A stretch of DNA of 64,000 nt, from positions 1-64,000 of the forward strand of contig NZ_LABZ01000013.1 of assembly GCF_001043955.1 (NCBI RefSeq). The letters run 5' to 3'. Under the pieces are notes generated by a model, which was given only the letters and a program-made list of their open reading frames with translations, was not told where the DNA came from and did not search any database. This DNA comes from Methylobacterium tarhaniae. Its GTDB lineage: Bacteria > Pseudomonadota > Alphaproteobacteria > Rhizobiales > Beijerinckiaceae. This document shows positions 26,943 through 35,463 of the stretch, piece by piece (positions within the stretch are counted from its first letter, which is position 1; the number at the start of each line of letters is the position of its first letter). A program made the translations under genes and the position numbers.

Positions 26943-27830
26943 GTGACGACGTCCCTCAACACGATGCGGCTGAAGTCCTTCGAGCTTGCCCCGCAGGACA
27001 TCGCCTCCGTCGACGTGGACGCGCTCCACGCCTTGTCTCTCGGCGTCGAGTGGCCGCATCGCCCGAGCGACTGGGACGCGCTCCGGTCCCTTGGACACGG
27101 CATCGTCGCCCTGGACGCGATCGGCCGCGTCTTCGGCTCGGCGATGTGGTTTCCCCATGGCGAGGATTGCGCGACCATCGGCATGGTCATCACGACGCCG
27201 CGGGTTCAGGCCCATGGCGGCGGGCGCTGGATGATGGACCGCCTCCTCGAGGAATGCGGCGACCGCCGGCTGATCCTGAACTCGACGCGCGCCGCCTATC
27301 GCCTCTACGTCTCGCTCGGCTTCGAGCTGCAGGCGACGGTCTATCAGTGCCAGGGCTACGCCACGCCCTGGGCCGCCTCGGTCCCGGGCCTCGCGGAGGA
27401 TGTCGAGGCGATCGCGCCGGCCGGGATCGGCGAGGTCGAGGCCCTGGACGCGGCGGCGTTCGGAGCCGCCCGGCCCCGGTTGATGGCGCATCTCGCCGAG
27501 ACGGCCGAGATCCGCGGCCTCCGCCGCGACGGGCGCCTCGTCGGCTACGGCATGCGCCGCGCGTTCGGGCGGGGCTGCGTCATCGGCCCGGTCGTGGCGG
27601 AGAGCGAGGAGGATGCCGTGAAGCTCGTCGCCGCCCTGCTCGTCGGTCTCGATGGGCAGTTCGTCCGCCTCGACACGCGGCAGCCCTCCGGCGTGCTCCG
27701 CACCTTCCTGGAAGCGGCGGGTTTGCGCCTGTTCGACACGACGAAGACCCTGACCCGTGGCGCGCCGCTCCCCCCGGTCGAGCCCGGGCGTCCGGGGATC
27801 TACGGCCTGGCAGCCCATGCCTTGAGCTGA
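26943..27830 (+). CDS. Two-domain GNAT acetyltransferase, copy 1
   Basis: 295 aa. The N-terminal GNAT domain (about 1-140) has the acetyl-CoA motif in GMVITTPRVQAHGGGRWMMD and the RAAYRLYVSLGFELQATVYQ end typical of the fold. The C-terminal half resembles the Acetyltransf_18-type domain (LRRDGRLVGYGMRRAFGRGC, IGPVVAESEEDA). GTG at 26943 is chosen for the AAAGGAG site 8 nt upstream. The next gene is a clear paralogue. Substrate unknown. Confidence 0.83.
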   Translation: MTTSLNTMRLKSFELAPQDIASVDVDALHALSLGVEWPHRPSDWDALRSLGHGIVALDAIGRVFGSAMWFPHGEDCATIGMVITTPRVQAHGGGRWMMDRLLEECGDRRLILNSTRAAYRLYVSLGFELQATVYQCQGYATPWAASVPGLAEDVEAIAPAGIGEVEALDAAAFGAARPRLMAHLAETAEIRGLRRDGRLVGYGMRRAFGRGCVIGPVVAESEEDAVKLVAALLVGLDGQFVRLDTRQPSGVLRTFLEAAGLRLFDTTKTLTRGAPLPPVEPGRPGIYGLAAHALS

Positions 27831-28123
27831 GCCTCGTTCACGACGATCCCGCCGACCTGCCGTCGCCGCAGCAAGAGACGATGATGATCTGACCTTTTTC
27901 GGACGGCGCACGGCAGCGATCGTCGGATCGTTCGCCGGCCCGGCGAAGACGACGACGCAGAACGATCAATCCAGCCGGGGCTGCACCTTGCGGCTCCGCT
28001 CGGACCGCCTGTGCCCGACTGGACGATGCGCGAAAGCCGTCGGTCTCCGGCGGACGCCGTTCGCGACCGATGGGCGGGCCTCGCCCGCCCCATCCTGCAA
28101 CCCGCGCGAGACACCCTCCGACC

Positions 28124-28996
28124 ATGGACACCGCCACCCTCCTCCCGGAAAGCCGGACCGAGACCGATCCGGTCGCCCTGGTGCCCTTCGCGGCGGCGCA
28201 TCTGCCCGGTGCCTTGGCGCTCTCGCAGGAGCTGTCCTGGCCCTACCGGCTCGAGGACTGGGACTTCGCGCTTCAGGTCGGCCGGGGCTTCGCCCTGGAG
28301 CGCGACGGTGCGGTGATCGGGACGGCGGCGTGGTTTCCCGATGGCGAGGACCACGCGACCGTCGGCATGATCATCGTGTCGGGCGCGGCGCAGGGACGGG
28401 GCTACGGGACGCGGCTGGTGGAAGCGCTGCTCGCGGCGGCCGGACCGCGGACCGTCCTGCTCAACGCGACCGCCGAGGCGCGCGCGCTCTACGCGCGTTA
28501 CGGCTTCAGGCCGGTCGGCACCGTCCGGCAGCATCAGGGCCCGTACCGGCGTCACCGCGCGTCCGTGCCGGACGCGGATGTCCGGGCGATGGAGCCGGCG
28601 GATATCGAGGCCGTCGCGCGGCTCGACCGGGAGGCGACCGGGTTCGAGCGGCGCGCGATGCTGGACCGTCTGATCGCGGCCGGCGAGGGATCTCTCCTCA
28701 TGCGGGGCGGCGTCCCCGCCGGCTATGCGGTCTCCCGCCTCTTCGGCCGGGGGCACGTCATCGGCCCGGTCGTGGCCGGGAGCCCGGACGAGGCGCGCCG
28801 CCTGATCGAGGCGGCGCTCGCCCCCCTCGACGGCCGTTTCGTGCGGATCGACGCGCCGGACGCCGCGCAGCTCTCGCCGTGGCTGACGGAGATCGGCCTT
28901 CCCCAGGTCGGCGATGCCCTCACCATGGTCCGCGGCGCCGTGCCGCCGACCGGGCCGGCGCGGCTCTTCGCCCTCGCCAACCAGTCGTTCCACTAG
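28124..28996 (+). CDS. Two-domain GNAT acetyltransferase, copy 2
   Basis: 290 aa, same architecture as the preceding GNAT gene: WFPDGEDHATVGMIIVSGAA aligns with WFPHGEDCATIGMVITTPRV of copy 1, and SRLFGRGHVIGPVVAGSPDE with RRAFGRGCVIGPVVAESEED. Its acetyl-CoA loop is the canonical AAQGRGYGTRLVEA, better conserved than in copy 1. It lies 293 bp after copy 1 and 58 bp before the amine oxidase gene, so it may be the first gene of the catabolic operon. Confidence 0.88.
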   Translation: MDTATLLPESRTETDPVALVPFAAAHLPGALALSQELSWPYRLEDWDFALQVGRGFALERDGAVIGTAAWFPDGEDHATVGMIIVSGAAQGRGYGTRLVEALLAAAGPRTVLLNATAEARALYARYGFRPVGTVRQHQGPYRRHRASVPDADVRAMEPADIEAVARLDREATGFERRAMLDRLIAAGEGSLLMRGGVPAGYAVSRLFGRGHVIGPVVAGSPDEARRLIEAALAPLDGRFVRIDAPDAAQLSPWLTEIGLPQVGDALTMVRGAVPPTGPARLFALANQSFH

Positions 28997-29054
28997 GACA
29001 GCCGCGACGTCGGCCGACGCCGCCTCTCCCGCACTCGAAGATTCCGGGGCCGCT

Positions 29055-30332
29055 ATGAAGCTCACATCCTATTGGCTGGACACGTCGACGCCGTTCTCGG
29101 GCGGCGCCAAGGGGCCGGTCGAGGGCTCTTACGACGTCGCGGTGATCGGCGGCGGCCTGACCGGGGCCTCCGCCGCCCTGGCGCTGGCCAAGAAGGGCGC
29201 CCGGGTCGTCCTCCTGGAGGCCGAGACGATCGGCAACGCCGCCTCCGGCCGCAACGGCGGCATGTGCAACAACGGCTTCGCCCAGGATTACGGCACGCTC
29301 TCGGGCAAGCTCGGCCGCGAGGTCGCCGACCGGCTCTACCGTGCCTTCGATGCCGGCGTCGACACGGTCGAGCGTCTGGTGCGGGAAGAATCGATCGATT
29401 GCAGCTTCGCCCGCGTCGGCAAGATCAAGCTCGCGGCCAAGCCCGAGCATTACGACAAGCTGGCGCGCAGCCAGGAGCTGCTCGCCTCAACCGTCGATCC
29501 CGACACCGCGATGGTGAGCCGCGCCGACCTGGGCAACGAGATCGGGTCGCAGCGCTATTACGGCGGCCTGATCTACCGCAAGAGCGCTGCCCTGCATGTC
29601 GGGCGCTTCGTGCGGGGCCTGGCCGAGGCCGCCGCACGGCGCGGCGTCGCGGTCCACGAGCGCAGCCCGATGACGAGTCTGAAGGCCGCCCCGGGCGGCG
29701 GCCACCTCGTCGGCACGCCCAACGGCACCGTCCGGGCCAAGCAGGTCCTGCTCGCCAGCGGCATCTCGCAGGCCGGCCCGCTCGGCTGGGTGCGCCGGCG
29801 CGTCGTGCCCGTCGGCGCCTTCCTGATCGTCACCGAGCCGCTGCCGGTGGAGATGCTCGACCGGCTGACCCCGCGCCGCCGCAACGCGGTCGATACCAAG
29901 AACCTCGTCAACTACTTCCGCACCACGCCCGACAACCGGCTGCTCTTCGGCGGCCGCGCCCGCTTCGCCGTCTCGAACCCGGCCTCGGACGAGAAGAGCG
30001 GCGCGATCCTGCGCACCGCCCTGCACGACGTCTTCCCCGAGCTGACCGACATCCGCATCGATTACTGCTGGGGCGGCATGGTCGACATGACCCGCGACCG
30101 CCTCCCCCGCGCCGGCGAGCGCGACGGCATCTACTACTCGATGGGCTACAGCGGCCACGGCACCCAGATGTCGACCCTGATGGGCACGATCATGGCCGAG
30201 GTCATGGATGGCCGCGCCGAGCTGAACCCCTGGAGCCAGTTCGCCTGGCCCGCCATTCCCGGCCATTTCGGCCCGCCCTGGTTCCTGCCGCTGGTCGGCA
30301 CCTATTACCGGATCAAGGACCGCTTCCAATGA
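29055..30332 (+). CDS. FAD-dependent amine oxidase (PuuB/OrdL-like)
   Basis: 425-aa DAO-fold flavoprotein. FAD motif AVIGGGLTGASAALALAKKG is followed by AASGRNGGMCNNGFAQDYGT, the S-G-R-N-G-G loop of gamma-glutamylputrescine-oxidase-like enzymes. The C-terminus has YYSMGYSGHGTQMSTLMGT. It is expected to oxidise an amine to an aldehyde or imine. Its stop overlaps the start of the aldehyde dehydrogenase (ATGA), giving the pair oxidase plus aldehyde dehydrogenase. ATG at 29055. Confidence 0.9.
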   Translation: MKLTSYWLDTSTPFSGGAKGPVEGSYDVAVIGGGLTGASAALALAKKGARVVLLEAETIGNAASGRNGGMCNNGFAQDYGTLSGKLGREVADRLYRAFDAGVDTVERLVREESIDCSFARVGKIKLAAKPEHYDKLARSQELLASTVDPDTAMVSRADLGNEIGSQRYYGGLIYRKSAALHVGRFVRGLAEAAARRGVAVHERSPMTSLKAAPGGGHLVGTPNGTVRAKQVLLASGISQAGPLGWVRRRVVPVGAFLIVTEPLPVEMLDRLTPRRRNAVDTKNLVNYFRTTPDNRLLFGGRARFAVSNPASDEKSGAILRTALHDVFPELTDIRIDYCWGGMVDMTRDRLPRAGERDGIYYSMGYSGHGTQMSTLMGTIMAEVMDGRAELNPWSQFAWPAIPGHFGPPWFLPLVGTYYRIKDRFQ

Positions 30333-31795
30333 CCGACCCCCTTCGGCACCTGACCGAGGTCGGCCGCCTCGGCCGCTTCTACAGCGACGGGGCGTGGCGC
30401 GATCCGGCGGGCTCGGAGCGCGTCGGCGTCGTCAACCCGGCGACCGAGACGGTGGTCGCCGAGATCGCCCTGTGCGGCGGGCCAGAGGTCGAGCACGCGG
30501 TCGCCGCCGCCCGGCGCGCCTTCCCGGCCTGGTCGCGCACGGCGCCGGCCGAGCGCGCCGCCCTGCTCGACCGCGTCCACGGCCTGGTGATGGAGCGGCT
30601 GGAGCTGTTCGCCCAGGCGCTGACCGCCGAGATGGGCGCCCCGATCACGTATGCGCGCCAGGCGCAGGTGCCGCTCGCCGCCGCGCATCTGCGGGTCGCC
30701 CGCGACCTGCTCGCGACCTTCCCGTTCCTGTCGCAGCGCGGCACCACCGCCATCGCCCGCGAGGCGATCGGCGTCTGCGGGCTGATCACGCCCTGGAACT
30801 GGCCGCTCTACCAGATCACCGCCAAGGTCGGCCCGGCGCTCGCGGCGGGCTGCACGGTGGTGCTCAAGCCGAGCGAGCTGTCGCCCCTGAGCGCGTTCCT
30901 CTTCGCCGAGGTGATGCACGAGGCCGGCTGCCCGGCAGGCGTGTTCAACCTCGTCAACGGCACCGGGCCGGTGGTCGGCGAAGCCCTCTCCACCCATCCG
31001 GAGGTCGACATGATCTCGATCACCGGATCGACGCGGGCGGGCGTGCTGGTGGCGCAGGCGGCGGCCCCCACGGTCAAGCGCGTGGCCCAGGAGCTCGGCG
31101 GCAAGTCGCCGAACCTCGTGCTGCCGGATGCGGATCTCGCGCGCTGCATCCCGCTCGGCGTCGCCGCGGCGATGCGCAACCTCGGCCAGTCCTGCAGCGC
31201 GCCGACGCGGATGCTGGTGCCGCGCAGCCGTCTCGCCGAGGTCGAGGCCCTGGCGCGCAAGACCGCCGCCGGGTTCCTGGTCGGTGATCCGCTGCGCGAG
31301 GAGACGACCCACGGGGCGATCGCCAACCGGGCCCAGTATGACCGCATCCAGCAGATGATCCGGATCGGCATCGAGGAGGGCGCGAAGCTCGTCACCGGCG
31401 GACCGGGGCGGCCCGAGGGCCTCACGACCGGCCTCTTCGCCCGGCCGACCGTCTTCTCCGAGGTGCGCCGCGACATGGCGATCGCCCAGGAGGAGATCTT
31501 CGGGCCGGTCCTGGCCATCCTGCCCTATGACGGCGTGGAGGAGGCGGTCGAGATCGCCAACGACACGATCTACGGGCTGGGCGCCCACGTCCACGGCACC
31601 GACATGGAGCAGGTCCGGGCGGTGGCCGGGCGGATCCGGGCCGGCCAGGTCCACCTCAACGCTCCCGATTGGGACCCGCAGGCGCCGTTCGGCGGCTACA
31701 AGCGCTCGGGCAACGGCCGGGAATACGGCCGCGAGGGCCTGGAGGAATATCTCGAGACCAAGGCCATCCTCGGCTTCTACCGGCAGCAGGACTGA
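30329..31795 (+). CDS. Aldehyde dehydrogenase family protein
   Basis: 488 aa, NAD(P)-dependent. Catalytic Cys289 lies in NLGQSCSAPTRM and general base Glu255 in QELGGKSPNL; the cofactor loop SITGSTRAG and TPWNWPLYQITAKVGPA are present. Length is normal for the family. Overlap with the upstream amine oxidase and 3-bp spacing to the downstream cyclodeaminase-family gene show one operon. It probably oxidises the aldehyde made by the oxidase. Confidence 0.93.
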   Translation: MTDPLRHLTEVGRLGRFYSDGAWRDPAGSERVGVVNPATETVVAEIALCGGPEVEHAVAAARRAFPAWSRTAPAERAALLDRVHGLVMERLELFAQALTAEMGAPITYARQAQVPLAAAHLRVARDLLATFPFLSQRGTTAIAREAIGVCGLITPWNWPLYQITAKVGPALAAGCTVVLKPSELSPLSAFLFAEVMHEAGCPAGVFNLVNGTGPVVGEALSTHPEVDMISITGSTRAGVLVAQAAAPTVKRVAQELGGKSPNLVLPDADLARCIPLGVAAAMRNLGQSCSAPTRMLVPRSRLAEVEALARKTAAGFLVGDPLREETTHGAIANRAQYDRIQQMIRIGIEEGAKLVTGGPGRPEGLTTGLFARPTVFSEVRRDMAIAQEEIFGPVLAILPYDGVEEAVEIANDTIYGLGAHVHGTDMEQVRAVAGRIRAGQVHLNAPDWDPQAPFGGYKRSGNGREYGREGLEEYLETKAILGFYRQQD

Positions 31796-31798
31796 GCC

Positions 31799-32755
31799 AT
31801 GGCCACCTTCATTCCCGAATCCCGGTCCTCGCGCCTGATCTCCCACGAGGCGGCGTTCGAGCCCGTGCGCCGGGCGCTGGTCGCGGCGGCCTCCGAGGGG
31901 GCCACCGTGTTCCCGGCGGTGATCGCCCGGGCCTCGGACCCGCGCAACACCTTCTCGATCAAGTCGGGCGCCACCGCGGAGCTGGCGGGCCTCAAGGTCG
32001 GGGCGTTCTGGCACGAGAATCCCGCCCGGGGCCTGCCGCGGCACAACTCGACGATCCTGCTGATCGACCAGGATTGCGGGCGGATCGGCGCGGTGGTCGA
32101 GGCCGCCGCCGCCAACGCCTACCGGACGGCCGCCGCCGACGCCGTGGCGGCCAAGGCCCTGGCCCGGCCCGACAGCGGGACGCTGGCGATCTTCGGCGCC
32201 GGCAACCAGGCGCTCTACGAGGTCGGCGCGCTGGCCCGCATCCTCCCCCTCACGCGCCTCCACGTCGTGGCGCGCGAGCGGGAGAAGGCCGAGAGCTTCG
32301 CCGCCCGGCTCGGCCAGCAGGGCGTCACCCTCGACGTGCGGGTCTCGACGCCGGAGGAGGCGTGCCGCGCCGCCGACGTGATCGTCACCGCGACCCCGGC
32401 CCGCGCACCCCTGTTCGAGGCGGCGTGGGTGCGCCCCGGCACGCATGTCGCCGGGATGGGCTCGGACGCCCGCGGCAAGCACGAGCTGCCGACCGCGCTC
32501 TACGAGCGGGCGCGCCTGTTCTGCGACCTGCCCTCGCAATCGATCGAGATCGGCGAGTTCCAGCACGTCCGCGAGCGGATCGAGGCCGGTGCGCTGGTCC
32601 TGAACCCGATCGGCGCGGTGCTCGACGGGCGCTGTCCCGGCCGCACTGCTCCGGACGAGATCACCGTCTTCGACAGTTCCGGGATCGCGCTCCAGGACCT
32701 CTATATCGGCCAGTTCCTGCTGGACGCGGCGATGGCGGCGCCCGACGAGGATTGA
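31799..32755 (+). CDS. Ornithine cyclodeaminase / mu-crystallin family protein
   Basis: 318 aa. Family members are NAD(P)-dependent ornithine or lysine cyclodeaminases, ketimine reductases or alanine dehydrogenases. The dinucleotide motif is AIFGAGNQALYEV, the conserved FSIKSGA and the DVIVTATPARAPLF segments are present. Start ATG at 31799 is three bases past the aldehyde dehydrogenase stop. In this operon it could reduce or form a cyclic imine made from the oxidised amine; inference. Confidence 0.9.
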   Translation: MATFIPESRSSRLISHEAAFEPVRRALVAAASEGATVFPAVIARASDPRNTFSIKSGATAELAGLKVGAFWHENPARGLPRHNSTILLIDQDCGRIGAVVEAAAANAYRTAAADAVAAKALARPDSGTLAIFGAGNQALYEVGALARILPLTRLHVVAREREKAESFAARLGQQGVTLDVRVSTPEEACRAADVIVTATPARAPLFEAAWVRPGTHVAGMGSDARGKHELPTALYERARLFCDLPSQSIEIGEFQHVRERIEAGALVLNPIGAVLDGRCPGRTAPDEITVFDSSGIALQDLYIGQFLLDAAMAAPDED

Positions 32756-32765
32756 ACGGCGCGCT

Positions 32766-32795
32766 TCCGGCTCCCCGACGGGTCAGGGAGCCGGA
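32766..32795 (+). terminator. Hairpin downstream of the cyclodeaminase-family gene
   Basis: A perfect 10-bp stem, TCCGGCTCCC (32766-32775) with GGGAGCCGGA (32786-32795), 10-nt loop, 11 bp after the stop. No U-tract follows, so it may be a Rho-dependent or mRNA-protecting structure. Confidence 0.55.
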
Positions 32796-32855
32796 TCGCG
32801 GCGTTCCCCCACCAGCGCGCCGATGCATCGGCGCCGGCGCCCGTTCGGGCTTAGC

Positions 32856-32889
32856 CAGCGCCTTCGAACGGATCTGTTCGAAGGCGCTG
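32856..32889 (-). terminator. Hairpin between convergent operons
   Basis: A 14-bp perfect stem with a 6-nt GGATCT loop (arms CAGCGCCTTCGAAC and GTTCGAAGGCGCTG). It ends 5 bp before the stop codon of the tartrate/malate dehydrogenase, so it lies at the 3' end of that minus-strand transcript and can also act on plus-strand read-through. No T-run. Confidence 0.6.
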
Positions 32890-32894
32890 CGGTC

Positions 32895-33974
32895 TTACTC
32901 GTTGTCGCCCTGGATCGCCGCGATGACGGCATCGGTGACCTGGCGGGTCGTCGCGCGGCCGCCGAGGTCGGGGGTGTGCAGGCTCGGATCGGCGGTCACC
33001 CGCTCGACCGCGCGCATCAGCCGGTCGGCCGCCGGCGCCTCGCCGAGATGCTCCAGCATCTGGCAGGCGGTCCAGAAGGTGGCGATCGGGTTCGCGATGC
33101 CCTTGCCGGCGATGTCGAAGGCCGAGCCGTGGATCGGCTCGAACATCGACGGGAACTTGCGCTCCGGGTTGATGTTCGCGGTCGGCGCGATGCCGAGCGA
33201 GCCGGCCAGCGCCGCGGCGAGGTCCGACAGGATGTCGGCGTGCAGGTTCGTCGCCACGATGGTGTCGAGGGTCTCCGGCTTGATCACCATGCGCATCGTC
33301 ATGGCGTCGACCAGCATCTTGTCCCAGGTCACGTCCGGGAAGTCCTGCGCGACCTCGGCGGCGATCTCGTCCCACATCACCATGGCGTGGCGCTGGGCGT
33401 TCGACTTCGTCACCACGGTGAGGAGCTTGCGCGGGCGCGACTGCGCCAGCTTGAACGCGTAGCGGATGATGCGGGTGACGCCGGTGCGCGTCATCATCGA
33501 CACGTCGGTGGCGACCTCCTCCGGGTGGCCCTGGTGGACGCGCCCGCCGACCCCCGCATACTCGCCCTCCGAGTTCTCGCGCACGATCACCCAGTCGAGC
33601 TCAGGGCCGGAGACGTGGCGCAGCGGGCTCGTGATCCCGGGCAGGATCCGGGTCGGGCGCACGTTGGCGTATTGGTCGAAGGGCTGGCAGATGGCGAGGC
33701 GCAGGCCCCACAGGGAGATGTGGTCGGGCACGTCCGGCGCCCCGACCGCGCCGAAGAAGATCGCGTCGTGGTGCCGGATCTGCTCGCGGCCGTCCGCCGG
33801 CATCATCGCGCCGTGCGTCTTGTAGTAGTCCGAGCCCCAGTCGAAGTGGTCGAACCGGAACCGGAACGTGCCGGTCTTCCCGGCGAGCGCGTTCAGCACC
33901 TCGATGCCGGCGGCGATGACCTCGATGCCGATGCCGTCGGCCGGGATCGCGGCGATTCTGTAGGTCTTGGTCAT
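32895..33974 (-). CDS. Tartrate dehydrogenase / D-malate dehydrogenase family protein
   Basis: 359 aa, isocitrate/isopropylmalate-dehydrogenase fold. The opening YRIAAIPADGIGIEVIAAG, the Mg/NAD region VTKSNAQRHAMVMWDEIAAE and DAMTMRMVIKPETLDTIVAT, and GSAFDIAGKGIANPI are those of the TtuC/DmlA subgroup, which oxidatively decarboxylates D-malate or tartrate. ATG 33974 has GGAGA upstream. It is 32 bp downstream of an anion symporter gene on the same strand, and both are divergent from a GntR regulator, a layout typical of tartrate or malate utilisation. Confidence 0.9.
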   Translation of the reverse strand: MTKTYRIAAIPADGIGIEVIAAGIEVLNALAGKTGTFRFRFDHFDWGSDYYKTHGAMMPADGREQIRHHDAIFFGAVGAPDVPDHISLWGLRLAICQPFDQYANVRPTRILPGITSPLRHVSGPELDWVIVRENSEGEYAGVGGRVHQGHPEEVATDVSMMTRTGVTRIIRYAFKLAQSRPRKLLTVVTKSNAQRHAMVMWDEIAAEVAQDFPDVTWDKMLVDAMTMRMVIKPETLDTIVATNLHADILSDLAAALAGSLGIAPTANINPERKFPSMFEPIHGSAFDIAGKGIANPIATFWTACQMLEHLGEAPAADRLMRAVERVTADPSLHTPDLGGRATTRQVTDAVIAAIQGDNE

Positions 33975-34006
33975 GACGGGTCTCCGCGGGGAATGGGGGG
34001 ACGGGA

Positions 34007-35305
34007 TCAGTGCGCGACGGCGTCGGCGGCCGGGCTCCGCCGACCGGCGCGGGCGACGATCAGGGTGACGACGGCCGAGAGGGCGAGCAGCCCGGCGACG
34101 AAGATCAGCCCGCCGGCGAAGCTGCCGGTCCGGTCCTTGATCCAGCCGATCGCCCAGGGACCGACGAATCCGCCGAGATTGCCGATCGAGTTGATCGTGG
34201 CGATGCCCACCGCCGCGGCCGGGCCGGACAGGAACATCGTCGGCATCGCCCAGAGCGGGGGCTTGGCCGCGCTGATGCCGACATTGACCAGGCTGAGCGC
34301 GGCGACCACCGCCACGGCCGAGGCCGCGCCGCCGGCCAGGAGCAGGCCCAGGGAGGCGACGAGGCAGGCGATCACGACGTGCCAGGTGCGCTCGCCGGTC
34401 CTGTCGGAATGCCGCGCCCACAGGATCATCGCCACGACCGCCAGGGTCGGCGGCACGCCGTTGAGGAAGCCGACCGCCATGGTGGAGAGGCCGAAGCCCT
34501 TGATGATCTGCGGCGCCCAGATGCCGAGCGTGTAGAGGCCGGCCGAGGTGCCGAAATAGACCAGGGCCAGGGCCAGGACGCGGAGATCGGCAAGGCCCGC
34601 CAGGATGCCGTGCCTGGCGGCCGTCTGCCGGGCCGAACGCTCCGCGTTCATCTCCGCGACGAGCCAGGCGCGCTGGTCCTCCCGGAGCCATTGCGCCTTC
34701 TCGGGCCGGTCGGTCATGTAGAACAGCACGACGACCCCGAGGATGACGGCCGGGGCCGCCTCGATGAGGAACATCCATTGCCAGCCGTGCAGGCCGAGGA
34801 TGCCCTCCATGCCGAGCAGCGCGCTCGAGAGCGGCGAGCCCAGCACCACCGAGATCGGGGCCGCCGCCATGAACAGCGAGACCACGCCGGCCCGGTAGCG
34901 GGCCGGGAACCAGTAGCTCAGGTAGAGGATGATGCCGGGAAAGAAGCCGGCTTCCGCCGCTCCGAGCAGGAAGCGCAGGGCATAGAAGCTGGTCTCGCCC
35001 TCCACGAAGGCGAAGGCACCCGAGACGAGGCCCCAGGTGATCATCACCCGGGCGATCCACAGGCGTGCCCCGACCTTGTCGAGGATGATGTTCGAGGGCA
35101 CTTCGAACAGGAAATAGCCGAAGAAGAACACGCCGGCCCCGAAGCCGAAGACGGCCGGGGAAAAGCCGAGATCCTTGTTCATCGTCAGGGCCGCGAAGCC
35201 GATATTCACGCGGTCGATGAAGGCGATGAAGTAGAGAAGACAGATGAAGGGGACCAGGCGCCATGAGACCCGGCGCATGGTCGCTGTCTCGAGCGAGGCG
35301 TCCAT
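34007..35305 (-). CDS. MFS transporter, anion:cation symporter family (tartrate/phthalate type)
   Basis: 432 aa with about twelve predicted transmembrane helices. FIAFIDRVNIGFAALTMNKD in helix 1, LGAAEAGFFPGIILYLSYWF in helix 4 and the central DRPEKAQWL loop are hallmarks of the ACS family, which imports tartrate, phthalate, glucarate and similar acids. ATG 35305 follows GGGAGG. Co-oriented with the TtuC-like dehydrogenase, which likely uses the imported acid. Confidence 0.9.
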   Translation of the reverse strand: MDASLETATMRRVSWRLVPFICLLYFIAFIDRVNIGFAALTMNKDLGFSPAVFGFGAGVFFFGYFLFEVPSNIILDKVGARLWIARVMITWGLVSGAFAFVEGETSFYALRFLLGAAEAGFFPGIILYLSYWFPARYRAGVVSLFMAAAPISVVLGSPLSSALLGMEGILGLHGWQWMFLIEAAPAVILGVVVLFYMTDRPEKAQWLREDQRAWLVAEMNAERSARQTAARHGILAGLADLRVLALALVYFGTSAGLYTLGIWAPQIIKGFGLSTMAVGFLNGVPPTLAVVAMILWARHSDRTGERTWHVVIACLVASLGLLLAGGAASAVAVVAALSLVNVGISAAKPPLWAMPTMFLSGPAAAVGIATINSIGNLGGFVGPWAIGWIKDRTGSFAGGLIFVAGLLALSAVVTLIVARAGRRSPAADAVAH

Positions 35306-35352
35306 CGTTCCCTCCCGCTGCCGTGGCACTGCCGTTTCTGCTTGAGCGCCAT

Positions 35353-35427
35353 CTTCCATGCAAGCTGGAATACGGTTGAGGGATCGCGATCGCGGTGTCA
35401 ACCCTTGTTCCGCAGCTGGCATGGAAG
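35353..35427. promoter_or_regulatory. Inverted CTTCCATGC sites in the divergent promoter region
   Basis: CTTCCATGC (35353-35361) and its exact complement GCATGGAAG (35419-35427) flank the space between the symporter start (35305, minus) and the regulator start (35464, plus), 66 bp apart. Both are extended by an AGCTGG sequence nearby. They are good candidates for operators of the GntR regulator. Confidence 0.4.
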
Positions 35428-35463
35428 GTGATATGCGTGAAGCACATCGAGGGAGGCGTCGGG

